DNA of 45,869 bases from assembly GCA_902825845.1 (NCBI GenBank), contig CADECM010000047.1, forward strand, positions 1 through 45,869. The letters are read 5' to 3'. Positions 16,248-26,229 of this stretch are shown here, one piece after another. Made by a program: the position numbers and the translations under genes. The first letter of the stretch is position 1, and each line of letters opens with the position of its first letter. Source of the DNA: an uncultured beta proteobacterium (GTDB taxonomy: Bacteria; Pseudomonadota; Gammaproteobacteria; Burkholderiales; SG8-41). Below the pieces are notes generated by a model. That model was not told the origin of the DNA. It saw only the letters and a program-made list of their open reading frames with translations, and made no database searches.

Positions 16248-17209
16248 GCGCGCCGCGCCAGCAGCAACAGCATGCACGGCACGCCGATCAGCGCGGTGAA
16301 AATCCCCACCGGCAGTTGCTGCGGCGCCCACAGCGTGCGCGCGCAGGTGTCGGCCAGCGTGAGGAAGCTGCCGCCCGCCAGCACCGCCACCGGCAGCAGC
16401 AGCCGGTGGCGCACCACGCCGCACAAGCGCACCGCGTGCGGCATCATCAGCCCCACAAAACCGATGGCGCCGCCCAGCATCACCGCCGCCACCGTCGCCA
16501 CGGCGGCGCCCAGGAAAATCAGGCGCTGCAGCCGCGCGACATCGACGCCCAGCGTGCGCGCCTTCGCATCGCCCAGCCCCAGAATATCGAGGCGCGCCGC
16601 CAGCAGCACCGCGCCCAGCGTCAGTGCCAGCAGCAGCGCGCACGACGCCAGCGGGTGTTCCGCGTGCGTCAGATCACCCATCAGCCAGAACAACATGCCC
16701 TTCACCTGCGCGCCGGGCGCCAGCACCAGAATCAAACTGGTGAGCGCGGAAAAACCCGCCGACAGCACCACGCCGGACAGCAGCAGGCGGTAGATATTCC
16801 ACTGCCCGCCGCGGAAGGTGACGCCGAACACGATGCCAATCGCCCCCAGCGCCCCACTCAGCGCCGCCGCGCTCACCAGCGCCACCTCGGCGCCGATGGT
16901 GATCGCCGCCAGCGCCCCCAGCGAAGCGCCGCCCGACACGCCGAGGATGTACGAATCGGCCAGCGCGTTGCGCAGCAGTGCCTGCAGCAGCACCCCGGCA
17001 AGCGCGAGCAGGCCGCCACAGGCGAATGCGGCCAGCGCGCGCGGCGCCCGCAACTGCCACACGATGTCGCGTTCGATACCCGCCTCCGGCAGCATCACCG
17101 CGCGCACCACCTGCGCCGGGGTCAGCGATACCGAACCGAACAGCAGCGCAGTGAACAGGCTTGCCGCGGCAACGGCGGCAGCCAGTGCCAATATCGGCGC
17201 GGCGCGCAT
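16244..17209 (-). CDS. FecCD-family ABC transporter permease
   Basis: This integral membrane permease has about 320 residues and some nine or ten helices, of the family that imports vitamin B12, haem and iron-siderophores. Family blocks include LRAPRALAAFACGGLLALAGVLLQALLRN, the ADSYILGVSGGASLGA loop, VLSAGFSAL, and the C-terminal GAIGFVGLMMPHAVR followed by LLLPVAVLAGGSFLTLAD. I chose ATG 17209 (MRAAPILAL); a GTG at 17269 would add 20 residues and overlap the HAD gene by 25 bases. With the ATPase it forms an importer lacking its binding protein. The pair interrupts the HAD-pcnB adjacency often seen in relatives. Confidence 0.92.
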   Translation of the reverse strand: MRAAPILALAAAVAAASLFTALLFGSVSLTPAQVVRAVMLPEAGIERDIVWQLRAPRALAAFACGGLLALAGVLLQALLRNALADSYILGVSGGASLGALAAITIGAEVALVSAAALSGALGAIGIVFGVTFRGGQWNIYRLLLSGVVLSAGFSALTSLILVLAPGAQVKGMLFWLMGDLTHAEHPLASCALLLALTLGAVLLAARLDILGLGDAKARTLGVDVARLQRLIFLGAAVATVAAVMLGGAIGFVGLMMPHAVRLCGVVRHRLLLPVAVLAGGSFLTLADTCARTLWAPQQLPVGIFTALIGVPCMLLLLARRA

Positions 17210-17244
17210 CAGGGGGCCGTCGCGGTACCCGCCAGTGACACCGC

Positions 17245-17901
17245 TCACCCCAGCGACAGGATCGGCCACCCCGCCGCTTCGGCATGCGCGCGCAAGCGCT
17301 CGTCCGGATCCACGGCCACCGGATGACTGACGATTTCGAGCAGGGGCAGATCATTGTGGGAGTCGCTGTAAAAGACGCTTTTTTGGTACGACTGCAAGGT
17401 CTCGCCGCGGGCGGCAAGCCATGCTTGCACGCGCGTGGGCTTGCCCGCTTTGAAACAGGGCACTCCGCTGACCGCGCCCGTGAACTGGCCATCGCGCTGC
17501 TCGGGCTCGGTCGCAATCAGGTGCTCAATGCCGAACAGGCGCGCGATCGGCGCGGTGACAAAACTGTTGGTCGCGGTGACCACCACGCGCGTGTCCCACA
17601 TGTGCTTGTTCACCAGCGCGCGCGCGGAGGCGCGCAGCATCGGATAGATTTTTTTGATCATGTACTGTGCGTGCCATTGATCCAGCAGCGCGCGCGGATG
17701 CCGCGACAGCGGCTTTAACTGAAAATCCAGAAACGCCATGATGTCCAGCGTGCCCGCCTTGTATTGATCGAAAAACACCTGGTTCTGCGTTTCGTACACT
17801 TCGCGATCGAGCACACCCTGCTCGATCAGGAACTGCGCCCACTCATAGTCGGAGTCACCGGCGAGCAGCGTGTTGTCCAGGTCAAAGAGGATCAGATTCA
17901 T
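17245..17901 (-). CDS. HAD-superfamily hydrolase, subfamily IB (SerB-like)
   Basis: This 218-residue phosphatase of the haloacid dehalogenase superfamily has the nucleophile motif FDLDNTLLAGDSD at residues 6-18, motif II VVVTATNSF near 107-115, a Lys region near GKPTRVQAW, and motif III SDSHNDLPLLE near 180, with a helical cap as in subclass IB. Possible substrates include phosphoserine or histidinol phosphate; the exact one cannot be told. It sits downstream of hda, as commonly found in Burkholderiales. A recurrent AT-rich motif lies directly upstream of its ATG. Confidence 0.92.
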   Translation of the reverse strand: MNLILFDLDNTLLAGDSDYEWAQFLIEQGVLDREVYETQNQVFFDQYKAGTLDIMAFLDFQLKPLSRHPRALLDQWHAQYMIKKIYPMLRASARALVNKHMWDTRVVVTATNSFVTAPIARLFGIEHLIATEPEQRDGQFTGAVSGVPCFKAGKPTRVQAWLAARGETLQSYQKSVFYSDSHNDLPLLEIVSHPVAVDPDERLRAHAEAAGWPILSLG

Positions 17902-17921
17902 TGTAACTATTTGATTTTATT
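17902..17921 (+). repeat. Recurrent intergenic AT-rich motif, copy 5
   Basis: It reads TGTAACTATTTGATTTTATT on the plus strand, opposite to the flanking minus-strand genes, and is followed by GATATATTTTATT. It begins one base before the HAD start codon and fills most of the 28-base gap between hda and the HAD gene. Confidence 0.66.
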
Positions 17922-17929
17922 GATATATT

Positions 17930-18580
17930 TTATTCCTGCTGGGCGAGCCAGGCGCGCACCAGCGGCACTGTGATGGCGCGTTTGGTTTCCAGCGAATGAC
18001 GGTCCAGCGCGTCGAGCGCCGCAAACAGTGCGCGCGTGTCGCGCGATGCACGGCTGAGCAGATAGCCGATCACCTCGTCTGACAAGGTGAAACCGCGCGC
18101 GCGCGCCTGCCGCGCCAACGCCTGCGCCTTTTCACTGTCGTCCAGCGCATGCACCTGCACCACCAGCCCCCAGCCCAGCCGCGTCAGCAGATCGGCACGC
18201 ATGGTGAGTTGTACCGGCGGCACGCGCGCGCTGGCAATCAGGCCGCCGCCCGCTTCGCGCAGCATGTTGTAGCGCCGGAACAGCGCGCCCTGCGCGGCGC
18301 CGCCGGTGCGATCGACATCGTCGGCGGCGAGCAGCGGTGCTGCGTCGTCAAACGCACTGTCCTCGGCGCACGCGACATAGGTGGCGTTGCCTTCGGCGCA
18401 CGCCGCCCTGAGCAAATGCGTGCGGCCGCATCCCGGCTCACCCCACAGGTAGACAAAACGCTCGCCGTTGCCGGCAACTGCCGCGCGCAGATGGGCAATC
18501 GCTTCTGCATTGCGGCCCACGACGAAATTGTCGAATGTCTGCGCAGGCGCCGCGGCAATATCCAGCGCAAGCTGCCTCAT
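17930..18580 (-). CDS. hda: DnaA regulatory inactivator Hda
   Basis: A 216-residue AAA+ protein homologous to the DnaA ATPase domain. With the DNA-loaded beta clamp it stimulates ATP hydrolysis by DnaA and prevents over-initiation. The N-terminal clamp-binding motif is visible as QLALDI at residues 3-8. The P-loop is GEPGCGRTHLLRA near 48-60, Walker B is in LLAADDVDR, and the arginine-finger region is SRASRDTRALFAALDALDR. Its start overlaps the AI-2E gene stop (ATGA). Its position between the AI-2E transporter gene and the HAD gene is conserved in the class. Confidence 0.95.
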   Translation of the reverse strand: MRQLALDIAAAPAQTFDNFVVGRNAEAIAHLRAAVAGNGERFVYLWGEPGCGRTHLLRAACAEGNATYVACAEDSAFDDAAPLLAADDVDRTGGAAQGALFRRYNMLREAGGGLIASARVPPVQLTMRADLLTRLGWGLVVQVHALDDSEKAQALARQARARGFTLSDEVIGYLLSRASRDTRALFAALDALDRHSLETKRAITVPLVRAWLAQQE

Positions 18581-19644
18581 GGCGGCGGGTTACCCTGATA
18601 CATGTCGCTGGCCAGGTAGCGCGCGCGCACGTGGCGCAGCCACACCAGTAGCGCGGCGCTGGCGGGCAAAGCAAGCAGCACACCGGTAAACCCGAACAAC
18701 TGGCCGAAGGCGAGCAACGCGAAAATCACCGCCACCGGATGCAGGCCGATGCGGTCGCCCACCAGCCACGGCACAAACACGTTGCCTTCGAGCACATTGG
18801 CTATGACGAATACCAGCCAGATCCATAACAACTGCATCGGATCGCTGAATTGCAGCAGGCCGGTCAAGGTGGCCAGCACCACGCCGATGATGACGCCGAG
18901 ATAGGGCACGAAGGTCAGAAACCCGGCGATCAGGCCCACCGACAGCGCGTAGTCCAGACCTGCCAGCCACAGGCCGACGCTGTAAAACACTGCCATCAGC
19001 AGCATCACCAGCAATTGCCCGCGTAGAAACTCGCCGAGCACGGTATCGATTTCCTTGAGCAGGCCCGAGAGGGTGCCGCTCCACTGGCGCGGCACCAGTT
19101 TCGCCACGCGGCCCACCATGTCATCCCAGTCACGCATGAAGTAAAACAACACAACCGGAATCAGTACCAGGTTGGCCGCGAGTTCCAGCAGCGCGAGGCC
19201 GCCGCTTCTGAGCGTGGGCAGCAGGCTCAGCGCCACGCCTTGTATCTCCTTGGTGTGTGCGGTGAGCCAGTCCTTGATCAGGGCGGTGTCGAGCTCAACA
19301 CCCAGATACTGCATCGCCAGCGGCTCCACGCGCAGCTTGATCCAGTCGATGTATTGCGGCACCTGGGTGACAATGGCCTTCAACTGGCGCGCGATCAGCG
19401 GCAGCAGCACCAGCAACAGCAACACGATGATGGCGGCGATCAGCACCAGCGCAATGCTCACGGCCAGCGTGCGCGGCATGCGCCGCGACATGCGCGTGAC
19501 CAGCGGGTTGAATATATAGGCGAGCACCGCCGCGACCAGGAACGGCGCGAGTATGGGGCTCAAAAAATAGACCAGCGCGCCTGCAAGGACCGCGGCGGCA
19601 AGCCACCAGCCGCGCTGCGTTTTGCCGGGATCGAGATTGTCCAT
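18577..19644 (-). CDS. AI-2E family transporter (PerM-like)
   Basis: This 355-residue inner-membrane protein has about eight helices: paired hydrophobic segments at roughly residues 10-45 and 60-90, then a soluble loop (about 90-150), then helices at 150-175, 205-270 and 275-345. The motifs GLWLAGLDYALSVGLIAGFLTFVPYLGVIIG and NVLEGNVFVPWLVGDRIGLHPVAVIFALLAFGQLFG (shown in part) fit the PF01594 family. Members export or take up varied small molecules; the substrate is not predictable. The end overlaps hda by four bases. The upstream neighbour in related genomes is often purM; here it is pssA. Confidence 0.93.
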   Translation of the reverse strand: MDNLDPGKTQRGWWLAAAVLAGALVYFLSPILAPFLVAAVLAYIFNPLVTRMSRRMPRTLAVSIALVLIAAIIVLLLLVLLPLIARQLKAIVTQVPQYIDWIKLRVEPLAMQYLGVELDTALIKDWLTAHTKEIQGVALSLLPTLRSGGLALLELAANLVLIPVVLFYFMRDWDDMVGRVAKLVPRQWSGTLSGLLKEIDTVLGEFLRGQLLVMLLMAVFYSVGLWLAGLDYALSVGLIAGFLTFVPYLGVIIGVVLATLTGLLQFSDPMQLLWIWLVFVIANVLEGNVFVPWLVGDRIGLHPVAVIFALLAFGQLFGFTGVLLALPASAALLVWLRHVRARYLASDMYQGNPPP

Positions 19645-19667
19645 TGGACCGGGGCGACGCTGCGCGG

Positions 19668-20486
19668 CTAGTGCGGGTCAGGCGGGGCGCGCTTGCGCAG
19701 GCGCTCCATCAGCCACAGACCGTAGCCCGACAGCAGATACAGCAAAAACACCGTGAACAGCAGTTCAGGCAAGGTGCTGGCGGAGACAAACAGAAAGACG
19801 AAACCCATGGCGATGCCCACCAGTACCGAGAACGGGATGCTTTTGCGCAGATTGATGTCCTTGCCGCTGTAGAACTTCAGGTTACTGACCATGGTCAGCC
19901 CGGTAAACACGGTCAACGCCCACGCCACCCACTTCACGTCCACGCCCTTCACCTGCCATTCGTTGACCGCCCAAACCAGTCCTGCCAGCACGCAGGCGGC
20001 GGCCGGGCTGGGCAGTCCCTGAAAGTAGCGCTTGTCGACGACATCGATATTGGTATTGAAGCGCGCCAGCCGCAGCGCCGCGCAGGCGCAATAGATGAAG
20101 GCCGCGATCCACCCGAGCCGGGTCGACAGCCACGGCCCCAGCATCGGCACCGTCTTGGAGAAGGCAAAGTCGCGCAGCGCCCAGGTGTAAACCACCAGTG
20201 CCGGCGCCACGCCAAACGCCACCATGTCGGACAGGCTGTCCAGTTCGGCGCCAAAATCGCTTTGGGTGCGCGTGAGACGCGCAATGCGTCCGTCGAGGCC
20301 GTCCAGAACCATCGCCGCAAAGATGCCGATCGCGGCGTATTCGAAGCGTTCGTTCATCGCCTGCACAATGGCGTAAAAGCCCGAGAACAGCGCCGCCAGC
20401 GTAAACAGATTCGGCAGCCAGTAGATACCGGGCCGGCGAAAGCGGGATTTATGTAAGGGCCTGATGTCTTGTGGCGGAAGGCTCAT
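19668..20486 (-). CDS. pssA: CDP-diacylglycerol--serine O-phosphatidyltransferase
   Basis: It makes phosphatidylserine from CDP-diacylglycerol and serine at the inner membrane. The 272-residue protein has several hydrophobic helices and the CDP-alcohol phosphotransferase signature [26 protein letters not shown] (shown in part around residues 60-85; key residues are DG, AR, G, D and D in the right spacing). It is the integral-membrane PssA of the Bacillus type rather than the E. coli soluble form. The start at 20486 overlaps the psd stop (ATGA), coupling synthesis and decarboxylation of phosphatidylserine. Confidence 0.96.
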   Translation of the reverse strand: MSLPPQDIRPLHKSRFRRPGIYWLPNLFTLAALFSGFYAIVQAMNERFEYAAIGIFAAMVLDGLDGRIARLTRTQSDFGAELDSLSDMVAFGVAPALVVYTWALRDFAFSKTVPMLGPWLSTRLGWIAAFIYCACAALRLARFNTNIDVVDKRYFQGLPSPAAACVLAGLVWAVNEWQVKGVDVKWVAWALTVFTGLTMVSNLKFYSGKDINLRKSIPFSVLVGIAMGFVFLFVSASTLPELLFTVFLLYLLSGYGLWLMERLRKRAPPDPH

Positions 20487-21124
20487 GGCAGCACGGCAAG
20501 CACAGTTGCCGTAGCGTACACTTTATCGCCAACCGCCGCACGCGGGATTACGTCGAGCGGCAAATACAGGTCCACGCGCGAACCGAAACGAATGAACCCG
20601 AAGCGTTCACCACGCGCCAGCGCCTGGCCGGTTTTGGCGTAGCACAGGATGCGGCGCGCCACCAGGCCCGCCACCTGCACACAGGTAATGTCGGCGCCCT
20701 TGGGGGTCTTGATCCACAGTACGGCGCGCTCGTTCTCCAGCGACGCTTTGGCCAGGTCGGCGTTCAGAAAACTGCCCGCGAAATACCAGGTGTTGCGCAC
20801 CTCGCCATCGACCGGACTGCGATTCGAGTGCGCATTGAATACATTCATGAACACGCTGATCTTGAGCGCATCACGCTCGAGATAGGGATCGCGCGCGCGC
20901 TCCACCGACACCACGCGCCCGTCGGCGGGCGACAGCACTGCAGCGGGATCCGTTGGCACCTCGCGTGGCGGGTCGCGAAAAAACTGGATCATGAACACCA
21001 GCAGGACCCAGAAAAAAGCCGCCCACGCCCATCCGGCGTACGCATGTACTGCTATTGCCACCACCAGCGTCAGCGCAATAAACGGCCAACCTTCGCGGGC
21101 AATGAGGGGGTGGGGGTAACGCAT
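20483..21124 (-). CDS. psd: Phosphatidylserine decarboxylase proenzyme
   Basis: It converts phosphatidylserine to phosphatidylethanolamine. The 213-residue protein is the short form common in betaproteobacteria. It has N-terminal membrane helices (about residues 12-48), [10 protein letters not shown] near 65, [17 protein letters not shown] near 92, and a C-terminal [10 protein letters not shown] whose Gly-Ser is the self-cleavage site that makes the pyruvoyl group. The start ATG at 21124 (MRYPHPLIA) is preferred; the longer open frame upstream runs through a repeat hairpin and is not real sequence of the protein. Confidence 0.95.
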   Translation of the reverse strand: MRYPHPLIAREGWPFIALTLVVAIAVHAYAGWAWAAFFWVLLVFMIQFFRDPPREVPTDPAAVLSPADGRVVSVERARDPYLERDALKISVFMNVFNAHSNRSPVDGEVRNTWYFAGSFLNADLAKASLENERAVLWIKTPKGADITCVQVAGLVARRILCYAKTGQALARGERFGFIRFGSRVDLYLPLDVIPRAAVGDKVYATATVLAVLP

Positions 21125-21126
21125 TA

Positions 21127-21207
21127 GTGAACGTGTGAACGTGTGAACAAGTGAACGAGTATAACGGCGGCGGGGTTGTCGCCCGTTCACTCGTTCACTC
21201 GTTCACC
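21127..21207 (-). repeat. Inverted array of an octamer word between ilvC and psd
   Basis: Four direct copies of GTGAACGN (21127, 21135, 21143, 21151) face three copies of the reverse complement CGTTCACN (21184, 21192, 21200), with a degenerate fourth at 21208. The spacer at 21159-21183 is GC-rich. The arms pair over about 24 bases with a mismatch at the octamer boundaries, giving a long hairpin in the ilvC-psd transcript. It begins two bases upstream of the psd start and ends 13 bases before the ilvC stop codon. It could limit read-through or protect the ilvC mRNA end. Confidence 0.75.
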
Positions 21208-21219
21208 CTTTCACGCCGT

Positions 21220-22798
<1,579 letters not shown>

Positions 22799-22800
22799 GG

Positions 22801-24498
22801 TTACACCAATATCATTTCCGACAGCCCCTTGCCGCCGGGCACCATCGGATAAACATTCTCGGTCTGATCCGTGATGAAATCCATGAATACCAGGTCCTTC
22901 TTTCGCGCAAAGGCTTCCTTCAGCGCGCCTTCCACATCGGCGGGCTTGTCGATGCGCATGCCCACGTGGCCATAGGCTTGCGCGAGTTTGACGAAATCCG
23001 GCAGCGCGTCCATGTACGACTCGGCATAGCGATTGCCGTGGAAAAATTCCTGCCACTGCCGCACCATGCCCATGTAACGGTTGTTGAGGGTGATGACCTT
23101 GAGCGGCAACTTGTACTGCTTGCAGGTGGACAGCTCCTGGATGCACATCTGTATCGACGCTTCGCCCGTTACACAGGCCACCGTCGCTTTGGGGTTGGCC
23201 AGCTGCGCGCCGATGGCGGCAGGCAGGCCGAAACCCATGGTGCCCAACCCGCCGGAGTTGATCCAGCGCCGCGGCTTGACGAATTTGTAGAACTGCGCCG
23301 CCCACATCTGGTGCTGGCCCACGTCGGAGGTGACGATGGCATCGCCCTTGGTGATCTCGTAGAGCTTCTGCACCACGTACTGCGGTTTGATGATGGCGCT
23401 GGCACGGTCATACTTCAGACAATCGCGGCCGCGCCATTCTTCGATCTGCGCCCACCACGATTTGAGCGCGGCCGCATCCATGTGCGTTTTTCCGGCGTCG
23501 AGCTGCTTGTTGAACTCTTTCAGGACGTCGCGCACGTTGCCGACGATGGGCACATCCACCTTCACGCGCTTGGAGATCGACGAGGGGTCGACGTCGACGT
23601 GGATGATCGTGCGTTTGGGGTCGAAGAAATGCTTGGGGTTGCCGATCACGCGGTCGTCAAAGCGCGCGCCGATGGCAAACAGCACATCGCAATTCTGCAT
23701 CGCGAGATTGGCTTCGTAGGTGCCGTGCATGCCCAGCATGCCCACAAACTGGCGGTCCGTGGCTGGATAGCCGCCGAGGCCCATCAGCGTATTGGTGCAC
23801 GGAAAACCGAGCGTCTTCACCAGTTGCGTCAGTTCCGCGGACGCATCGCCAAGAATGACGCCGCCGCCGGTGTAGATCATCGGACGCTGCGCGGTCGCGA
23901 GCAGCTGAATCGCCTTCTTGATCTGGCCCGGATGACCCTTGGTCACCGGATTGTACGAGCGCATACTGACCGTCGACGGATAGGAAAAGTCCGTCTTGTT
24001 CGCCGTGACGTCTTTGGGAATATCCACCACCACCGGGCCGGGGCGTCCGGTGGAGGCGATGTAGAAGGCGCGCTTGATGGTGGCGGCGATATCCTCCACG
24101 TTCCGTACCAGAAAATTGTGCTTTACACAGGGACGCGTGATGCCGACCGTGTCGCATTCCTGAAAAGCATCTTCGCCGATGGCGTGGGTCGGCACCTGCC
24201 CGGTGATCACCACCAGCGGAATCGAGTCGGTATACGCCGTGGCGATGCCGGTGACCGCATTGGTCACGCCTGGACCGGACGTCACCAGCGCGACCCCCAC
24301 CTTGCTGGTCGAACGCGCATAACCGTCGGCGGCGTGCAACGCGCCCTGCTCGTGGCGCACCAGAATGTGCTTGACCTTGTCCTGCTTGAACAGCTCGTCG
24401 TAGATAAACAGCACGGCGCCGCCCGGGTAGCCGAACACGTGTTCGACCCCCTCTTCCTGCAGACAACGCACAACAATCTCGGCACCAGTCAATTGCAT
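22801..24498 (-). CDS. ilvB: Acetolactate synthase large (catalytic) subunit
   Basis: This thiamine-diphosphate enzyme condenses pyruvate with pyruvate or 2-oxobutyrate, the first common step of branched-chain amino acid synthesis. It has 565 residues. The catalytic glutamate is E50 in ILVRHEQGALHAADGYAR. FAD-region motifs and MLGMHGTYEANLAM are present. The TPP motif reads TGEASIQMCIQEL ... LNNRYMGMVRQWQ, with Glu-Ala in place of the usual Asp-Gly, a variant I recall from other betaproteobacterial enzymes. The start ATG at 24498 (MQLTGAEIVV) fits the family; 29 more upstream codons in frame are unlikely. Confidence 0.97.
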   Translation of the reverse strand: MQLTGAEIVVRCLQEEGVEHVFGYPGGAVLFIYDELFKQDKVKHILVRHEQGALHAADGYARSTSKVGVALVTSGPGVTNAVTGIATAYTDSIPLVVITGQVPTHAIGEDAFQECDTVGITRPCVKHNFLVRNVEDIAATIKRAFYIASTGRPGPVVVDIPKDVTANKTDFSYPSTVSMRSYNPVTKGHPGQIKKAIQLLATAQRPMIYTGGGVILGDASAELTQLVKTLGFPCTNTLMGLGGYPATDRQFVGMLGMHGTYEANLAMQNCDVLFAIGARFDDRVIGNPKHFFDPKRTIIHVDVDPSSISKRVKVDVPIVGNVRDVLKEFNKQLDAGKTHMDAAALKSWWAQIEEWRGRDCLKYDRASAIIKPQYVVQKLYEITKGDAIVTSDVGQHQMWAAQFYKFVKPRRWINSGGLGTMGFGLPAAIGAQLANPKATVACVTGEASIQMCIQELSTCKQYKLPLKVITLNNRYMGMVRQWQEFFHGNRYAESYMDALPDFVKLAQAYGHVGMRIDKPADVEGALKEAFARKKDLVFMDFITDQTENVYPMVPGGKGLSEMILV

Positions 24499-24615
24499 GG
24501 CAAATGGAACCCTTGGTGGAACCCCTGGAAATGGAAAGCCCGGCAGACGCGCGAAGCGGCTCTGGCGAACACTTGGAAAGTCCAAGGTGCAGGCCCGACG
24601 GCGCGGAAACTTTGT

Positions 24616-24644
24616 AGGTTACCGTTTGCACTGCATTGGGTCAA
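24616..24644 (-). promoter_or_regulatory. Possible sigma-70 promoter of ilvBHC
   Basis: On the minus strand, TTGACC at 24644-24639 and TAACCT at 24621-24616 are separated by 17 bases. This would place the start of transcription about 110 bases upstream of ilvB. I found no run of branched-chain codons in a short leader frame, so classical attenuation is not supported. Confidence 0.35.
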
Positions 24645-24785
24645 GCAATTCCATTTTGTAAACAGTATGATAGCGACGATGTCCGCGATGTTTACGCGCC
24701 CATGCTTCGCGGATTGAAAGGCCTTTGTTAAGATGCGCGCGGGTGGTCTGCTCGAGATGCCGTTATCAATGGTGGAAAGCGGCAG

Positions 24786-24805
24786 CGGCGCCATGCGTGG
24801 CGCCG
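24786..24805 (+). other. Short perfect hairpin upstream of the sigma factor gene
   Basis: CGGCGCCA at 24786-24793 and TGGCGCCG at 24798-24805 pair perfectly around a TGCG loop. It lies 37 bases before the proposed sigma factor start, in its 5' leader, in the 344-base divergent region that otherwise holds only the ilvB leader and promoter. Confidence 0.45.
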
Positions 24806-24842
24806 CGGCTTTCTGCGCCACTAATTACGCGAGGCAACCGAA

Positions 24843-25409
24843 CTGGCTACATACAAGGAACTGGCGGATTTTCTCGCCGAGGTGGAACGCAGGGCCTACA
24901 AGCAGGCGATGTTCGCGGTACGCGACGACGCAACCGCCTTGGACATAGTGCAGGATTCAATGCTGAAACTGTCGGAAAAATACGCCGACCGCCCACCTGC
25001 GGAACTGCCACTGTTGTTTCAGCGGATTCTGCAAAATACCATCCGCGATTTTTACCGCCGACAGAAAGTGCGGTCGATGTGGACCACTCCCATATCGTCG
25101 CTGATCAACGAGGACTCGGAAGGAGATCACGACCCTCTCGAAACGCTGGAAGTGGAAAACGAGTCCCCCTATTCAGCGCCACCGTTACAGCAACTTGAAC
25201 GAGCACAAGTGCTTGCTTTTATTGAAAAATCCTTGGCCAAACTACCTGCCCGTCAACGCGAGGCTTTCATCCTGCGTTACTGGGAGGAAATGGACGTCGC
25301 GGAAGCCGCGAAAGCCATGGGATGCTCGGAAGGCAGCGTAAAAACGCATTGTTCCAGGGCAACTCACGCGCTTGCCGAGACGTTGAAAAAGCTGGGTGTA
25401 ACCTTATGA
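24843..25409 (+). CDS. RNA polymerase sigma factor, sigma-70 family (ECF-like)
   Basis: It directs RNA polymerase to a specific promoter set. Region 2 is seen at about residues 20-80 (QAMFAVRDDATALDIVQDSMLKL, LPLLFQRILQNTIRDFYRRQKVR in part), an acidic linker at 85-120, and region 4 at about 125-180 (LPARQREAFILRYWEEMDVAEAAKAMGCSEGSVKTHCSRA in part). Homologues begin with a short stretch like x-ATYKELADFL-x-x-VERRA; here that stretch is in frame and opens with CTG at 24843, eight bases after GAGG, with no ATG, GTG or TTG between the upstream stop at 24822 and GTG 24882. CTG is therefore the probable start; GTG 24882 is the conservative one. The next gene overlaps its stop. Confidence 0.9.
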   Translation: MATYKELADFLAEVERRAYKQAMFAVRDDATALDIVQDSMLKLSEKYADRPPAELPLLFQRILQNTIRDFYRRQKVRSMWTTPISSLINEDSEGDHDPLETLEVENESPYSAPPLQQLERAQVLAFIEKSLAKLPARQREAFILRYWEEMDVAEAAKAMGCSEGSVKTHCSRATHALAETLKKLGVTL

Positions 25410-25795
25410 ATACCAAACAGGAAAACGAATTCGCGGCAAAACTTGCCGACATCCTCAATCAGGGCGCGCGCGCGATGGACGCGCAAACTGCCGCCAAACT
25501 GCTTGACGCTCGCAAGGAAGCGCTCGCTCACTTTAGGGAAAAGCCTGCGTTTGTTTGGGCGCCGACATGGGCGAGCAGCGCCGTTGGTCGAATTGCCGAG
25601 CCGTTCAGTCATAACCTGCGCGCCGGTTTTGTGCTGCTTGCTTTTCTGGCGTGCATCGCCGGCGGTATTGCCTGGCAAAGCATGGGCCCGCAAAGCAGTG
25701 AAGTCGCCGAACTCGATCAGGCGCTGCTGACAGACGAACTGCCGATCAACGCTTATCTCGATAAGGGGCTCGACACGTGGTTAAAGCGGCCATAG
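25406..25795 (+). CDS. DUF3619 family protein
   Basis: This 129-residue protein has one transmembrane helix (about residues 73-92, AGFVLLAFLACIAGGIAW). The N-terminal cytoplasmic part (NTKQENEFAAKLADILNQGARAMDAQTAAKL) and a C-terminal part ending in DELPINAYLDKGLDTWLK match DUF3619. Its place just after an ECF sigma factor suggests an anti-sigma-like role, but that has not been shown for the family to my knowledge. ATG at 25406 overlaps the sigma stop (ATGA). Confidence 0.87.
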   Translation: MNTKQENEFAAKLADILNQGARAMDAQTAAKLLDARKEALAHFREKPAFVWAPTWASSAVGRIAEPFSHNLRAGFVLLAFLACIAGGIAWQSMGPQSSEVAELDQALLTDELPINAYLDKGLDTWLKRP

Positions 25796-26229
25796 CCCTT
25801 GCCGCGTTGATGGCCAGCCTGCTGACGGCGCCGGGCGCCGTGGCGCAGCAGGCCGGGCCGGCCTCGGCAAAGTCAGCGCGTCCTGCCTGGTCGGAGTTGT
25901 CGCCGAAACAGCAGGCCGTGCTTGCGCCGCTGGCGGCCGACTGGGACAAACTCGACACCACGCGGCGCAAGAAGTGGGTCACCATAGCAAACCGCTATCC
26001 CAGAATGAAGCCCGACGAGCAACAGCGTCTGCAAAGCCGCATGCAGGATTGGGCAAACCTCACCCCGGCCCAACGCCGGGTCGCACGCGAAAAATATCAG
26101 TCTTTGAAGCAGCTCCCGCGCACGGAACGCGGCGAAATCAGACGCAAATGGTGGCAGCGCCAACAGGCCCCCGATCCTGAACCGCAAGCCGCCAGCGAGC
26201 CCGTAGCGCCCGACGAACCGGGCAAGTGA
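25777..26229 (+). CDS. DUF3106 domain protein, probably periplasmic
   Basis: This 150-residue product has a signal peptide (hydrophobic residues 3-20, cleavage near AVAQQ). The mature part is rich in Trp, Arg and Gln, with the DUF3106 patterns WSELSPKQQAVLAPLAADWDKL, RKKWVTIANRYPRM and WANLTPAQRRVAREKY. The tail is Pro/Glu-rich. It starts with GTG at 25777, overlapping the DUF3619 end by 19 bases, and its own stop overlaps the RDD gene. The function is unknown; the operon suggests envelope stress or membrane homeostasis. Confidence 0.85.
   Translation: MVKAAIALAALMASLLTAPGAVAQQAGPASAKSARPAWSELSPKQQAVLAPLAADWDKLDTTRRKKWVTIANRYPRMKPDEQQRLQSRMQDWANLTPAQRRVAREKYQSLKQLPRTERGEIRRKWWQRQQAPDPEPQAASEPVAPDEPGK

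Noticed and set aside
23080..23200. IlvB with a defective cofactor motif (GEA for GDG)
   Set aside because: The Asp-to-Glu change keeps a metal ligand, and I recall the same variant in other betaproteobacterial enzymes, so it is probably functional.
22966..24717. Long open frame on the plus strand opposite ilvB, 583 codons
   Set aside because: Its composition mirrors the ilvB codons and it has no recognisable motif; ilvB has all catalytic residues.
24499..24840. Attenuator leader peptide for ilvBHC
   Set aside because: No short frame with a run of Leu, Val or Ile codons precedes ilvB, and no terminator with a T-run is visible on that strand.
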